DNA of 38,419 bases from JBQTKD01 sp052389435 (GTDB lineage Bacteria; Actinomycetota; Actinomycetes; Sporichthyales; Sporichthyaceae). Positions 6,717 through 14,030 of the stretch are shown here, piece by piece. The notes below the pieces were generated by a model. The model worked only from the letters and a program-made list of their open reading frames with translations. It was not told the DNA's origin and did no database searches. The DNA lies in contig JBQTIB010000020.1 in assembly GCA_052389435.1 (NCBI GenBank), positions 1-38,419 on the forward strand. The letters run 5' to 3'. Position 1 is the stretch's first letter; each line of letters begins with the position of its first letter. The position numbers and the translations under genes are program-made.

Positions 6717-8231
6717 GTGACGTTGCTGAAGCGCGAGGAATGGCACGACATCACCCGCCAGACGGACTGGGAGTTCTCCTACGTCCCGCACGAAGCCGCC
6801 TTCCCCGAGTGGATGTCCGGTGGCGGCAAGACCGACTCCAAGCGCTGGCAGGACTGGCGCGAGGACTACCGGTGCACCTACCGGGAGTACGTCGCGACCC
6901 AGCGCGAGAAGGACTCCGCGGCCTACTCGGTCAAGGCGGCGCTGCAGCGCTCCTCGCTCTACGACGACCTCGACGAGGGTTCCAAGACCAACTCGAAGCT
7001 GCACTTCGGGTCGCTCTCGCTCATCGAGTACCTCGCAGTCCCGGCCGAGCTGATCATGGCCCGCTTCGGGCTGACCGGCGGCTGGCGCAACATGGCCGTG
7101 CTCGGCGCGATGGACGAGATGCGCCACACCCAGTTGAACCTGATGTTCGCGCACGAGCTCGTGCCCAAGCACATTCACTACGACTGGGCGCAGAAGGCCT
7201 ACCACACGGACAACTGGGCGATCATCGCCGGCCGCGCCTTCTTCGACAACACGATGGCCGCCACCTCCGCGGTCGACGTAGCGCTCGGTCTGCCCTTTAC
7301 CGTCGAGACCGGGTTCACCAACCTGCAGTTCGTCGCGCTCGCCGCCGGTGCGCTCGAAGCCGGCGACATCAACTTCGCCAACCTCATTTCGAGCATCCAG
7401 ACCGACGAGGCCCGACACGCCCAGCAGGGCGGCCCGACCCTCGAGGCCGTGCTCGAGAACGAGCCCGAGCGCGCGCAGTGGATCGTCGACAAAACCTTCT
7501 GGGTCTGCCAGCGCCTCTTCTCGATCGTCACCGGCCCGTCGATGGACTACTACACGCCGCTGAAGTCCCGGGAGCAGTCGTACAAGGAGTTCATGCAGGA
7601 GTGGATCTGCGACCAGTTCATGCACTCGATCGAGGACTACGGCCTGCAGAAGCCCTGGTACTGGGACGAGTTCATCGACTGCCTCGACCACTCCCACCAC
7701 TCCGGGCACCTCGGCACGTGGTTCTACCGGTGGACGCTGTTCTGGAATCCGGACGCGGGCGTCGGCAAGGACGAGCGCGAGTGGCTCCAGGGCAAGTACC
7801 CGGACTGGGAAGAGCACTGGGGCCCGATGTGGGACCAGGTCATCTACAACGTCAACGACGGCCGCCCAGACCTGACGCTGCCGACGACGCTGCCGTGGAT
7901 CTGCAAGATGTGCAATCTGCCCGTCGGCTGCGCGACCTCGCCCGGCTCGGCGAAGTACCCGGTCCGCCCGTACAAGATCGTGCACAACGGCCAGAAGTAC
8001 TGGTTCTGCTCCGAGCCGTGCCGCAGGTTCTGGTGGGAGGACCGCAGCACGATGGTCCACCAGCGCACGATCATCGACCGCCTGCTCCAGGGCGCCTTCG
8101 AGCCCGCCGACCTCGTCGGCGCGTTCGACTACATGGGCGTGTCCTCCCAGGAGATGGGCGACGACGCCCGCGACATGTCCTGGGCCTTCGACTACACCGC
8201 CGAATACGCGGCACGGCAGGCGCAGGCATGA
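6717..8231 (+). CDS. Soluble diiron monooxygenase alpha (hydroxylase) subunit, toluene/alkene monooxygenase type
   Basis: 504 residues (TmoA has 500). The catalytic subunit of a four-component monooxygenase that oxygenates alkenes or aromatics with O2. The six diiron ligands fall at the toluene 4-monooxygenase positions: E104, E134, H137, E197, E231 and H234 (DEMRH, VETGFTN, DEARH). T201, the conserved active-site threonine, is present. Long segments match the family: QREKDSAAYSVKAAL, NLISSIQTDEARHAQQGG and QKPWYWDEF. Position 103 is Ile where TmoA has Gly, so the pocket beside the irons may be smaller. The C-terminal part has C396, C399, C431 and C435 (ICKMC...FCSEPC), a YHS-type metal site seen in phenol hydroxylase alpha subunits but degenerate in TmoA. 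GTG at 6717 follows GGAGG. Its stop overlaps the TmoB-like gene. Substrate is unproven; small alkene is favoured by neighbours. Confidence 0.88.
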   Translation: MTLLKREEWHDITRQTDWEFSYVPHEAAFPEWMSGGGKTDSKRWQDWREDYRCTYREYVATQREKDSAAYSVKAALQRSSLYDDLDEGSKTNSKLHFGSLSLIEYLAVPAELIMARFGLTGGWRNMAVLGAMDEMRHTQLNLMFAHELVPKHIHYDWAQKAYHTDNWAIIAGRAFFDNTMAATSAVDVALGLPFTVETGFTNLQFVALAAGALEAGDINFANLISSIQTDEARHAQQGGPTLEAVLENEPERAQWIVDKTFWVCQRLFSIVTGPSMDYYTPLKSREQSYKEFMQEWICDQFMHSIEDYGLQKPWYWDEFIDCLDHSHHSGHLGTWFYRWTLFWNPDAGVGKDEREWLQGKYPDWEEHWGPMWDQVIYNVNDGRPDLTLPTTLPWICKMCNLPVGCATSPGSAKYPVRPYKIVHNGQKYWFCSEPCRRFWWEDRSTMVHQRTIIDRLLQGAFEPADLVGAFDYMGVSSQEMGDDARDMSWAFDYTAEYAARQAQA

Positions 8232-8488
8232 CCGTCGCGACCGAGGTTCCCGTGCAGGCCCTGTTCCAGGGCGACTTCCTGACCTTCCTGGTCACCTTCG
8301 ACTCCACCGACACGATCCCGGAGGCCTGCGACAAGGTTGCCTTCGGCGTGGTCGGGCGGCGCTTCGCGCCGCGCGAGGGGGGTTACGTCATGCGCCGCGA
8401 AGACGGCAGTGTGATCCCCGACGACCTGACCGTCGCCGAAGCGGGCATCGAGCACAGCGACTACGTCGTCGTGTCGTTCCGCGAGTAG
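8228..8488 (+). CDS. TmoB-like small (gamma) subunit of the diiron monooxygenase
   Basis: 86 residues, the usual size of TmoB/IsoB (about 84-95). Family landmarks are QALFQGDFLTFLV near the start, KVAFGVVGRRFAPREG in the middle and DLTVAEAGIEHSDYVVVSF at the end, a ubiquitin-like fold that packs on the hydroxylase alpha subunit. ATG at 8228 overlaps the alpha stop as ATGA, so the two are translationally coupled and probably made in equal amounts. In toluene, isoprene and alkene monooxygenase operons the next genes encode ferredoxin, effector, beta subunit and reductase. Here a MetE-like gene follows after 57 bp and none of those components is found in the window. Confidence 0.85.
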   Translation: MTVATEVPVQALFQGDFLTFLVTFDSTDTIPEACDKVAFGVVGRRFAPREGGYVMRREDGSVIPDDLTVAEAGIEHSDYVVVSFRE

Positions 8489-8545
8489 TACCCGTACCGC
8501 GCACGTCCGTCCCCCGGATAACCCCAGCACACGCCAGGAGAGGCA

Positions 8546-9622
8546 ATGAAGCTTCGAGGCCAAGAGGTCCTGCTGCCGACGACCCACGTCGGCTCGTTCC
8601 CGCGTCCGATCTACATGCAGGGCAAGGTTTTCGACACCGGTATCGACGCCGCGGAGTTCCCGAGCTTCCGCACGCGCGAGCTCTACCGCTCGGCCGTCGC
8701 GGGCGTGATCCGGGACCAGGAGCGCATCGGCCTGGACATCGTCACCGACGGCGGGCAGCACTACGAGAACGAAACCGACTACGAGCTCTCCGAGCTGTTC
8801 CACTACATGCCCAACCGGTTCAAGGGCATCAAGCCGTACGGGGACCGCATGGTCGTCGGCGTCTACGACATGCCGATCTACAAGCCGCTGATCCACGACG
8901 AGATCGAGTGGTACCGGCCCGTCTGGAAGCCGGTCATCGAGGCGTGCAAGGACGCCACCGACAAGCCCGTCAAGATCAACACCGGCCTCGGCCCGGTCTC
9001 GATGGCGCTGTTGAGCACCAACGGTCACTACGGCGACCTGCCGTCGGTCGCGAAGGCCTACGCCCGCGCCTACAACGCCGAGTTCAAGGACATGGCCGCC
9101 CGCGGCGTCGAGCAGATCAGCTTCGCCGAGGCGCTGCCGATCGTCTTCGCGCTGCTCGACCCGGCCGACTGGATGATCGAGGCCATCAACATCGCCTTCG
9201 AAGGCGTGGACTGCTACAAGGTCGCGCACATGTGCTACGGCCACGAGGAGGGCCAGAACGCCGTGCCGGACTCCGGCGCGATGGGCTCGAAGATCTTCCC
9301 GTGGGCCTTCGACATCAACGCCGACCAACTCCACATCGAGATGGCCAGCCACAACTTCGAGGACACCAAGGCCCTCACGCAGTGGCCGTCCGACAAGGAC
9401 CTCGGCATCGGCGCCATCGACGTCAAGCGCCTCGTCGTCGAGCCCGTCGCCAAGATCGCCGACTGGATCCGTTCGACGATCGCGATCGTGCCGCCGGAGC
9501 GCGTCTGCATCTCCACCGACTGCTCGATCGCCTCGATGCGCCACGTCGTCGCGCAGAAGAAGCTCTCGGCAATGGTCGAGGCCACTCAGATCGTGCGCAA
9601 CGAGTTGACGGGCACGAAGTAG
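8546..9622 (+). CDS. MetE-like zinc transferase, candidate epoxyalkane:coenzyme M transferase
   Basis: 358 residues, one catalytic barrel of the cobalamin-independent methionine synthase (MetE) C-terminal family. Seen: the N-terminal TTHVGSFPRP, the HMC motif with H228 and C230, and TDCS with C326, the His-X-Cys...Cys zinc set used to activate a thiol. A third-strand acidic segment ISFAEALP lies near 191-198. A full MetE is about 750 residues, so this is not a complete methionine synthase. Epoxyalkane:CoM transferases (XecA, EtnE) are single-domain members of this family, about 370 residues, next to alkene monooxygenases. The position after a diiron monooxygenase, with a KPCC homologue nearby, suggests that role. 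Other thiol alkyltransferase functions remain possible. GGAGAGG precedes ATG at 8546. Confidence 0.62.
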   Translation: MKLRGQEVLLPTTHVGSFPRPIYMQGKVFDTGIDAAEFPSFRTRELYRSAVAGVIRDQERIGLDIVTDGGQHYENETDYELSELFHYMPNRFKGIKPYGDRMVVGVYDMPIYKPLIHDEIEWYRPVWKPVIEACKDATDKPVKINTGLGPVSMALLSTNGHYGDLPSVAKAYARAYNAEFKDMAARGVEQISFAEALPIVFALLDPADWMIEAINIAFEGVDCYKVAHMCYGHEEGQNAVPDSGAMGSKIFPWAFDINADQLHIEMASHNFEDTKALTQWPSDKDLGIGAIDVKRLVVEPVAKIADWIRSTIAIVPPERVCISTDCSIASMRHVVAQKKLSAMVEATQIVRNELTGTK

Positions 9623-10264
9623 ATGGAAGCTGTCCGCTCCGCGGACTCGTTCGTCGCGGACCCCGGAGAGGGCGCGCACATCGCCGTCCTCTACCGGGGC
9701 CCGGACGGGCGCGACGAGGTTCTGATCCCGTATCTGGCCGGAGCCAGGTCGCGCGAGGAAGGCGCGCTGTGCGTCACCGCCGTCGACCCGGAGGAGTTTG
9801 CGGGCCACGTCGACCGTGTTGCGGGCGCGCGGGGTAGCGTCGAGGTGCTTCGTACCGAGGACTCCTACCTGCACGGCGGCGCGTTCTCCGCGTCGGCGAT
9901 GAGCGGGTGGCTGTCCCAGGTCGGCCAGGCCGCACCGCGTGGGTCGGACGCTCGACGCCTCCGAATCGCCGGGGACCTGAGCTGGATCGAGGCACTCGGC
10001 CAGGAGGGCTTCGATGAGCTCATCGCGTACGAGACGAGTCTCAACTCGATCGCGCCCGCCTGCCGGCACTCGCTGGCCTGTTTCTACGACCTCGGGCAAC
10101 TCGACGCCGACCAGGTCGTTGCCCTCCTGCGCGCCCACCCGCGGGTGGTCATCGACGGAGCGCTCTGGGACAGCCCGTTCTACGTCGACGCCGCGGGCGA
10201 GGCTGCGAACGACGCCGACCGTGCCGCAGCCCCCGACGACGGTGGCCGGGGTAGCGAGAGTTGA
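9623..10264 (+). CDS. MEDS-domain (DcmR-type sensory) protein
   Basis: 213 residues, nearly all one MEDS domain (methanogen/methylotroph DcmR sensory domain). Seen in order: HIAVLYRGPDGRDEVLIPYL, a Gly/Glu turn with ALCVTAVDPEEF, YLHGGAFSASAMSGWL, RRLRIAGDLSWIEA near residues 114-127, ELIAYETSLN, and a final CFYDLGQLDADQVVALLRAH before HPRVVIDGALWDSPFY. MEDS modules sense small molecules or link to DNA-binding or anti-sigma partners; DcmR controls dichloromethane catabolism. There is no DNA-binding domain here. ATG at 9623 directly follows the MetE-like stop, and the stop overlaps the next regulator's TTG start (TTGA). The pair is therefore probably a split sensor/activator for this operon. 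The acidic C-terminal tail (last ~20 residues) is probably disordered. Confidence 0.75.
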   Translation: MEAVRSADSFVADPGEGAHIAVLYRGPDGRDEVLIPYLAGARSREEGALCVTAVDPEEFAGHVDRVAGARGSVEVLRTEDSYLHGGAFSASAMSGWLSQVGQAAPRGSDARRLRIAGDLSWIEALGQEGFDELIAYETSLNSIAPACRHSLACFYDLGQLDADQVVALLRAHPRVVIDGALWDSPFYVDAAGEAANDADRAAAPDDGGRGSES

Positions 10265-12009
10265 CCGAGAGCGTCCCCGTGCTCGGTGACGCTTCGACCG
10301 AGGATCCGCGCCTGCTGGCCCTGGCCACCTCGGGCGAGGCGCCCGAGGGCATCGACTGCACCGAACTGCACAAGCTCGCCCTGCTCTCGATGCTGATGGC
10401 CGACCGCGGCGAGGCCGAGATCGTGCGCCTCGCCGTCGCGGCGTGCCCGGGCATGGCCCCCGACGTGCGCACCTTCTTCCACCTTCCGCCCACGGGCTGG
10501 TGGCCGGAACAGCCCGAAGACCTGACCGCCGCCGACCTCGCCGAGATCGAGGGCCCCGGAGTCCTGCTGCGCGACACCCCCGACGGACCGGTCTACCTGA
10601 TCGCCGTGCGCTGCTTCGGGCTTCGTCTCGGACACCTCGTGGTGCTCGCGACCAAGGATCTGACCGAGCGTCAGCTCTTTCCGCTGCAGGTGCTCGCCCA
10701 GCAGCTCGCGGTGGCGCTGGACAACGCCCGGCGCCACGCCCGCGAGCAGGCGATGGTGGCCGAACTCGAGGAGCGCCACGTTGCGGAGGCTGCCATGGTC
10801 GCCCAGCTCGAGGCGCTGAACTCTCGGCTGGACGTCAAGGTCGAAGAGCTGCGCACCCTGCTGGAAACCCACAGCCGGCTGGCCCAGGTGGCCGGACGCG
10901 GCGGTGGCATCGCGGGGATCGTCGGGGCGGTCGCGGAGCTCTCCGGCCGTCCGGCGCGGGTCGAGGACGAGACCGGTGCGGTGCTCGCGTGCAGCGGCGG
11001 TCGCACGGCGCCGCCGCCGTCGTCCGCGGCGGCGCAGGCCCGGCTGTTCGAGCGGCTGCGTCGGGAACCGCGTCCCGTGCGCGAGGGCACCGACCTCGTC
11101 GCGCTCGCCGGGCACCGGGTCGAATCGGCCGTCGTGCTGCGCCTGTTCGACCCCGACGCGCTGGCGACCGAGCACGAGGTCGCGATGCTCGAACACGCCG
11201 CGACGATCGTCGCGATGGAGCTCGCCCGTTCGGCGACGGTGGCCGAGGCGGAGCTGCGGCTACGCCGCGACCTGATCGAGGAACTGCTGCTCGGCATGCC
11301 CGAGGAGGCCGCCCGCGTACGCGCCGACGCCCTCGGCGTGGATCTGGACCGGCCGCGCCGGGTCGCCGTCATCCGGCGCTGCTACCCGGCCCCCGCCGGC
11401 ACCGTCGACGCCCTGCTGCCCGTGATCCGCCGCGTCCTGCGTCGGCTCGGCGAGGACTGCCTGCCGGTGGCGCGCGGCGAAGAGGTGCTGTGCCTGGCCG
11501 GGGCGGACGTCGACTGGTCCGCGGCGCTGGACCTCGTCCGCGAGGAGCAGACGGGTGGCCCCTGCCGGATCGGCGTTGGCAGCCGGTGCGTCCAGGTCGC
11601 GGACTATCCCGTCAGCCTGCGTCACGCCCGCCACTCCGTCGCACTCGGGGAACAGTCCCAGCCCGACGGCGCGGTGGTGCGGTTCGACGACCTCGGCGTC
11701 TATCGGCTACTCGCGCTCAACAACGACACCGCCGAACTCGCGCACTACATCGAAGAATGGCTGGGCGTCCTGATCGCCTACGACGCCGCGAAGTCCGCCG
11801 ACCTCGTCCAGACGCTGACGATCTACCTGCGTACCGGAGGCTCGATCACCACCACCGCCGAGGAGCTGACGATCCATCGGAGCACCGTGAAGTATCGGCT
11901 ACAGCGCGTCGAGGAACTGACCGGCCGCGACCTGAACGATCCCGCCGTGCAGTTCGGCATGCAGCTCGCCGTCCACGCCCTCCGCACGCGCGAAGGCCTT
12001 CGCGCCTAG
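10261..12009 (+). CDS. GAF/PucR-type (CdaR family) transcriptional activator
   Basis: 582 residues from TTG at 10261, overlapping the MEDS gene stop. Predicted order: a GAF-like domain (about 30-155), a coiled coil (about 156-205, heptad-rich with MVAELEERHVAEAAMVAQL), a second GAF-like domain (about 210-335), a GGDEF-like CdaR domain (about 345-475), and a C-terminal PucR helix-turn-helix (about 515-572) with YLRTGGSITTTAEELTIHRS followed by TVKYRLQRVEELTGRDL. Such proteins activate catabolic operons in response to small ligands. The overlap with the MEDS gene and the position at the end of the monooxygenase operon suggest auto-regulation of this cluster. The physiological signal cannot be read from the sequence. 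Many longer frames overlap this gene but lack its codon bias. Confidence 0.85.
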   Translation: MTESVPVLGDASTEDPRLLALATSGEAPEGIDCTELHKLALLSMLMADRGEAEIVRLAVAACPGMAPDVRTFFHLPPTGWWPEQPEDLTAADLAEIEGPGVLLRDTPDGPVYLIAVRCFGLRLGHLVVLATKDLTERQLFPLQVLAQQLAVALDNARRHAREQAMVAELEERHVAEAAMVAQLEALNSRLDVKVEELRTLLETHSRLAQVAGRGGGIAGIVGAVAELSGRPARVEDETGAVLACSGGRTAPPPSSAAAQARLFERLRREPRPVREGTDLVALAGHRVESAVVLRLFDPDALATEHEVAMLEHAATIVAMELARSATVAEAELRLRRDLIEELLLGMPEEAARVRADALGVDLDRPRRVAVIRRCYPAPAGTVDALLPVIRRVLRRLGEDCLPVARGEEVLCLAGADVDWSAALDLVREEQTGGPCRIGVGSRCVQVADYPVSLRHARHSVALGEQSQPDGAVVRFDDLGVYRLLALNNDTAELAHYIEEWLGVLIAYDAAKSADLVQTLTIYLRTGGSITTTAEELTIHRSTVKYRLQRVEELTGRDLNDPAVQFGMQLAVHALRTREGLRA

Positions 12010-12029
12010 GGCCGGGGGCCGCGGAGCGC

Positions 12030-13115
12030 TCAGGCCGCCCGGGCCGGCTTGTGGCCGGCGATGCCGTTCAGGCGGGACAGCAGGCGGCTCGGCCGCCGCT
12101 CGGCCTCGGGCTCGGGAGCCGGAGCGGCCGCCTCGGGAGCCACGCGCCACAGCGCCATCGCCGCGCCCGCCGCATTCGCCAGCATCGGGTCGAGGTCCCG
12201 CACGGCCTCGGACTCGGGTCCGACGTGCTCGCACACCGCGGCGGCGAACAGCGGCAGGCGCGTGGTGCCGCCGACGATCAGGACGGCCGCGAGATCGTCC
12301 AGCTCGGCCTCGGCCGCGCGCAGCGCCTCGTCCAGGGCCGCCCGTCCCGCGGCCATCGGCCGGGCGAGACGACGGGCGAGTTCGTCGCGGGTGATGCGAA
12401 CCCGCGTTTGCAGCCCCGGGACGTCGACCTCGATCGAGGTCGCCTCCTCGAGGGCGAGTGCCTCCTTCGCGGCCGAGCACGAGGTCGCCAACGAGTGGAC
12501 GGAGGAGGCGAACTCCGGGTTCTCCGGGTCCATCAACTCCTCCATGGTCGGGCCGGCGATCGCATTGAGGCAGTCCAGAAGGTGTGCGTACACGGCTTCG
12601 TCCACGTGGCGGCCGGACAGCGCGTGGCAGGCAACGACGGAGAGCTGGGAGAACCTGGAGCCCTCCGCCACCCGCAGCACGGTGATGGTGGAGAAGCGCA
12701 CGCCGACGTCGAAGACCGCGCACAGGTCGCCGGCCTCGATGCGCTGCTGCTCGAACGCGGTCGCCGCGGCGGCCCGCGGTGCGCTCAGCAGGCCGATGCC
12801 GCCGAGGCCGAGTTCGCGCATCGACTCCCGCAGCCGCGCGACCTCGCGCGAGGTCCACGTCGGCGGGTAGGTCACCGCGATCGCGCCCGGCTCGCCCTCG
12901 TGCCGCAGCGCGCGTTCCACGACCTCCGCGACGGCTTCGGCCACCGCGTCGGGCGTCAGTTCGCCGCCGAACTCCTGCCAGGCCTCCGGCGCCAGCGAGG
13001 CCGACGAGACGGCCGACGTGCGGCCGTCGATCTGGAACGCGTGCAGCGTTCCCTCGCGAACGATCGTGGCCGACGTCCGCGTCGCGCCCACGTCGATCCC
13101 CAGCCGATAGCTCAT
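12030..13115 (-). CDS. Hsp70-like (DnaK-type) ATPase without substrate-binding domain
   Basis: 361 residues, about the size of an Hsp70 nucleotide-binding domain alone. Phosphate-1 loop LGIDVGATRTSATIV is near residue 5 and the adenosine motif VLIVGGTTRLPLF near 290. The phosphate-2 loop, usually DLGGGT, is degenerate (FDVGVRFST, about 163-171), so ATP turnover may be altered. There is no substrate-binding beta domain; the C-terminus is an Ala/Pro/Glu-rich tail. ATG at 13115 follows GGGGGGAT. The gene converges on the PucR-type gene with 20 bp between stops. Related stand-alone NBDs are common in actinobacteria and mostly uncharacterised. Diiron monooxygenase clusters sometimes include a chaperonin, so assistance in assembly is conceivable but only a guess. 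Confidence 0.7.
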   Translation of the reverse strand: MSYRLGIDVGATRTSATIVREGTLHAFQIDGRTSAVSSASLAPEAWQEFGGELTPDAVAEAVAEVVERALRHEGEPGAIAVTYPPTWTSREVARLRESMRELGLGGIGLLSAPRAAAATAFEQQRIEAGDLCAVFDVGVRFSTITVLRVAEGSRFSQLSVVACHALSGRHVDEAVYAHLLDCLNAIAGPTMEELMDPENPEFASSVHSLATSCSAAKEALALEEATSIEVDVPGLQTRVRITRDELARRLARPMAAGRAALDEALRAAEAELDDLAAVLIVGGTTRLPLFAAAVCEHVGPESEAVRDLDPMLANAAGAAMALWRVAPEAAAPAPEPEAERRPSRLLSRLNGIAGHKPARAA

Positions 13116-13180
13116 GTGCCCATCCCCCCAGACGGTTCCCCACCTGCATGGGAGCACGGGGTCGGGAGAAACGACGGGCG

Positions 13181-13207
13181 ATCGGGTGAGCCTTTCACCA
13201 ACCCGAT
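13181..13207 (-). terminator. Hairpin between the coiled-coil and Hsp70-like genes
   Basis: ATCGGGT (13181-13187) pairs with ACCCGAT (13201-13207); an alternative inner stem GGTGA/TCACC is also possible. No U-run follows. It lies about 95 bp past the coiled-coil gene stop and 66 bp upstream of the Hsp70-like start, so it could end the first transcript or regulate the second. Confidence 0.3.
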
Positions 13208-13300
13208 ACCGAGGCCGGCCCGCTATGCCCGACGGTGTCCGGATAGGTCGGATCGGGCCGGTGGGCAGGACCTGGCCGTCGAGGGGATCCGGCCGTCCGG

Positions 13301-13498
13301 CTACCCGGCCTGGGCGGGTACTCCGTGCCGCCTGCGGAGTTCGCGCAGCATGGTCTGCTTCTTGGCGATCATCCGCTCGAGCGGGACGCGCTGCGCGCGC
13401 GGGGTGTCCGGCTTGAGGCGCACGTTGAGCTTCTCGATCGACTCCTCGACGTCGCGAATCCGCGCCTCGACGACGTCCAGCTGCACCGCGTTGGTCAT
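13301..13498 (-). CDS. Small coiled-coil protein, 65 aa
   Basis: A short protein with a regular heptad pattern from about residue 5 to 57 (LDVVEARIRDVEESIEKLNV, then LERMIAKKQTMLRELRRRHG), so one helical hairpin or coiled coil is expected. ATG at 13498 has GGGGGAT upstream, the same kind of ribosome site as the Hsp70-like gene below it. Codon use is typical of the region. I do not recognise a family; it could be a small structural or partner protein for the Hsp70-like ATPase, which lies 185 bp downstream in the same direction. Confidence 0.5.
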   Translation of the reverse strand: MTNAVQLDVVEARIRDVEESIEKLNVRLKPDTPRAQRVPLERMIAKKQTMLRELRRRHGVPAQAG

Positions 13499-13652
13499 GT
13501 GCCGGGTATCGGTGCATCCCCCGCTCGTCTTGAGCGCGCAACGGGAGCGATCTCCGACCGGTTCGCGCCCGAGGGACCCGACGGTGCGCCCGCCCCGATC
13601 GACGACCGGCGAAGCAGCCGCAGCGGTTCCAGAAAATCTATTGCGGCCGATC

Positions 13653-13681
13653 TAGACATCCGAGACCTTCGGCCCTAGTCT
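13653..13681 (+). promoter_or_regulatory. Promoter for the structured region 13.7-14.0 kb
   Basis: -35 TAGACA (13653-13658) and -10 TAGTCT (13676-13681) are separated by exactly 17 bp. Transcription would begin near 13688. No start codon with a ribosome site follows closely, which fits a noncoding transcript. Confidence 0.45.
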
Positions 13682-13687
13682 TTCTGC

Positions 13688-14010
13688 CGTACTCAGAGAG
13701 GGCGAGCCCGGCAGACACGAACTGCCGGGAAGTGTGGAAAGCAGTTCGGCAGTGGGTGTGGCAGTGCCTCGGTGAAGGCGTCGGCTGCCGACGCGCGCAC
13801 CGAGTGGTTCGACAACGTGGCAGTGACAGGAAGTTCCGTCGGCGAGTAGATCGCGAGGTGGTTCCCAGTCGAGCATCCACAGTTTCCGCGCCCCCGATCC
13901 GTCTCGGGCGGGGTGTGCCAGAGCAGGATCCCGGCGCAGTACCCGCGCCGGGAGATGTCCAAGTAGTTCTTTCGGGGCCCTGGTGCCAGTCGGCGCCAGG
14001 GCCCCCTTTC
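13688..14010 (+). ncRNA. Candidate structured RNA of about 320 nt (or long structured leader)
   Basis: Between a promoter-like pair and a strong intrinsic terminator lie several clean hairpins: CCCGGCAG/CTGCCGGG (13707-13729); a nested stem CTCGGTG + CGTCGG with CCGACG + CACCGAG separated by a symmetric 4x4 internal loop (13768-13804); CCCGA/TCGGG (13893-13908); and TCCCGGCGC/GCGCCGGGA (13929-13953). GGCAGTG recurs three times (about 13748, 13760 and 13819). Long open frames here run through the terminator and have no ribosome site. It does not carry the hallmarks I know for RNase P RNA, tmRNA, SRP RNA or a cobalamin riboswitch. If the terminator is read through, the region would be the leader of the MerR gene that starts at 14031. 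Confidence 0.4.
13974..14010 (+). terminator. Intrinsic terminator before the MerR gene
   Basis: GGGGCCCTGGTGCC (13974-13987) pairs with GGCGCCAGGGCCCC (13992-14005), a 14-bp stem with one G-U pair and loop AGTC, followed by CTTTC. It ends 20 bases before the MerR start codon. Confidence 0.7.
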
Positions 14011-14030
14011 GTGGTGCGCAGAGAGGTGCG

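Noticed and set aside
8546..9622. Methionine synthase (MetE)
   Set aside because: Only one barrel (358 residues) is present instead of two, and the gene sits in a monooxygenase operon. A family link is kept, but the methionine role is unlikely.
10443..13655. A plus-strand open frame of 1070 codons, the longest in the window
   Set aside because: It covers the PucR-type gene in another frame and then the Hsp70-like gene on the opposite strand. Its product is Arg/Pro/Gly-rich with no domain, the mark of a GC-driven shadow.
13688..14010. Cobalamin riboswitch, tmRNA, RNase P RNA or SRP RNA
   Set aside because: None of their conserved sequence boxes is found, and the downstream gene is a MerR regulator.
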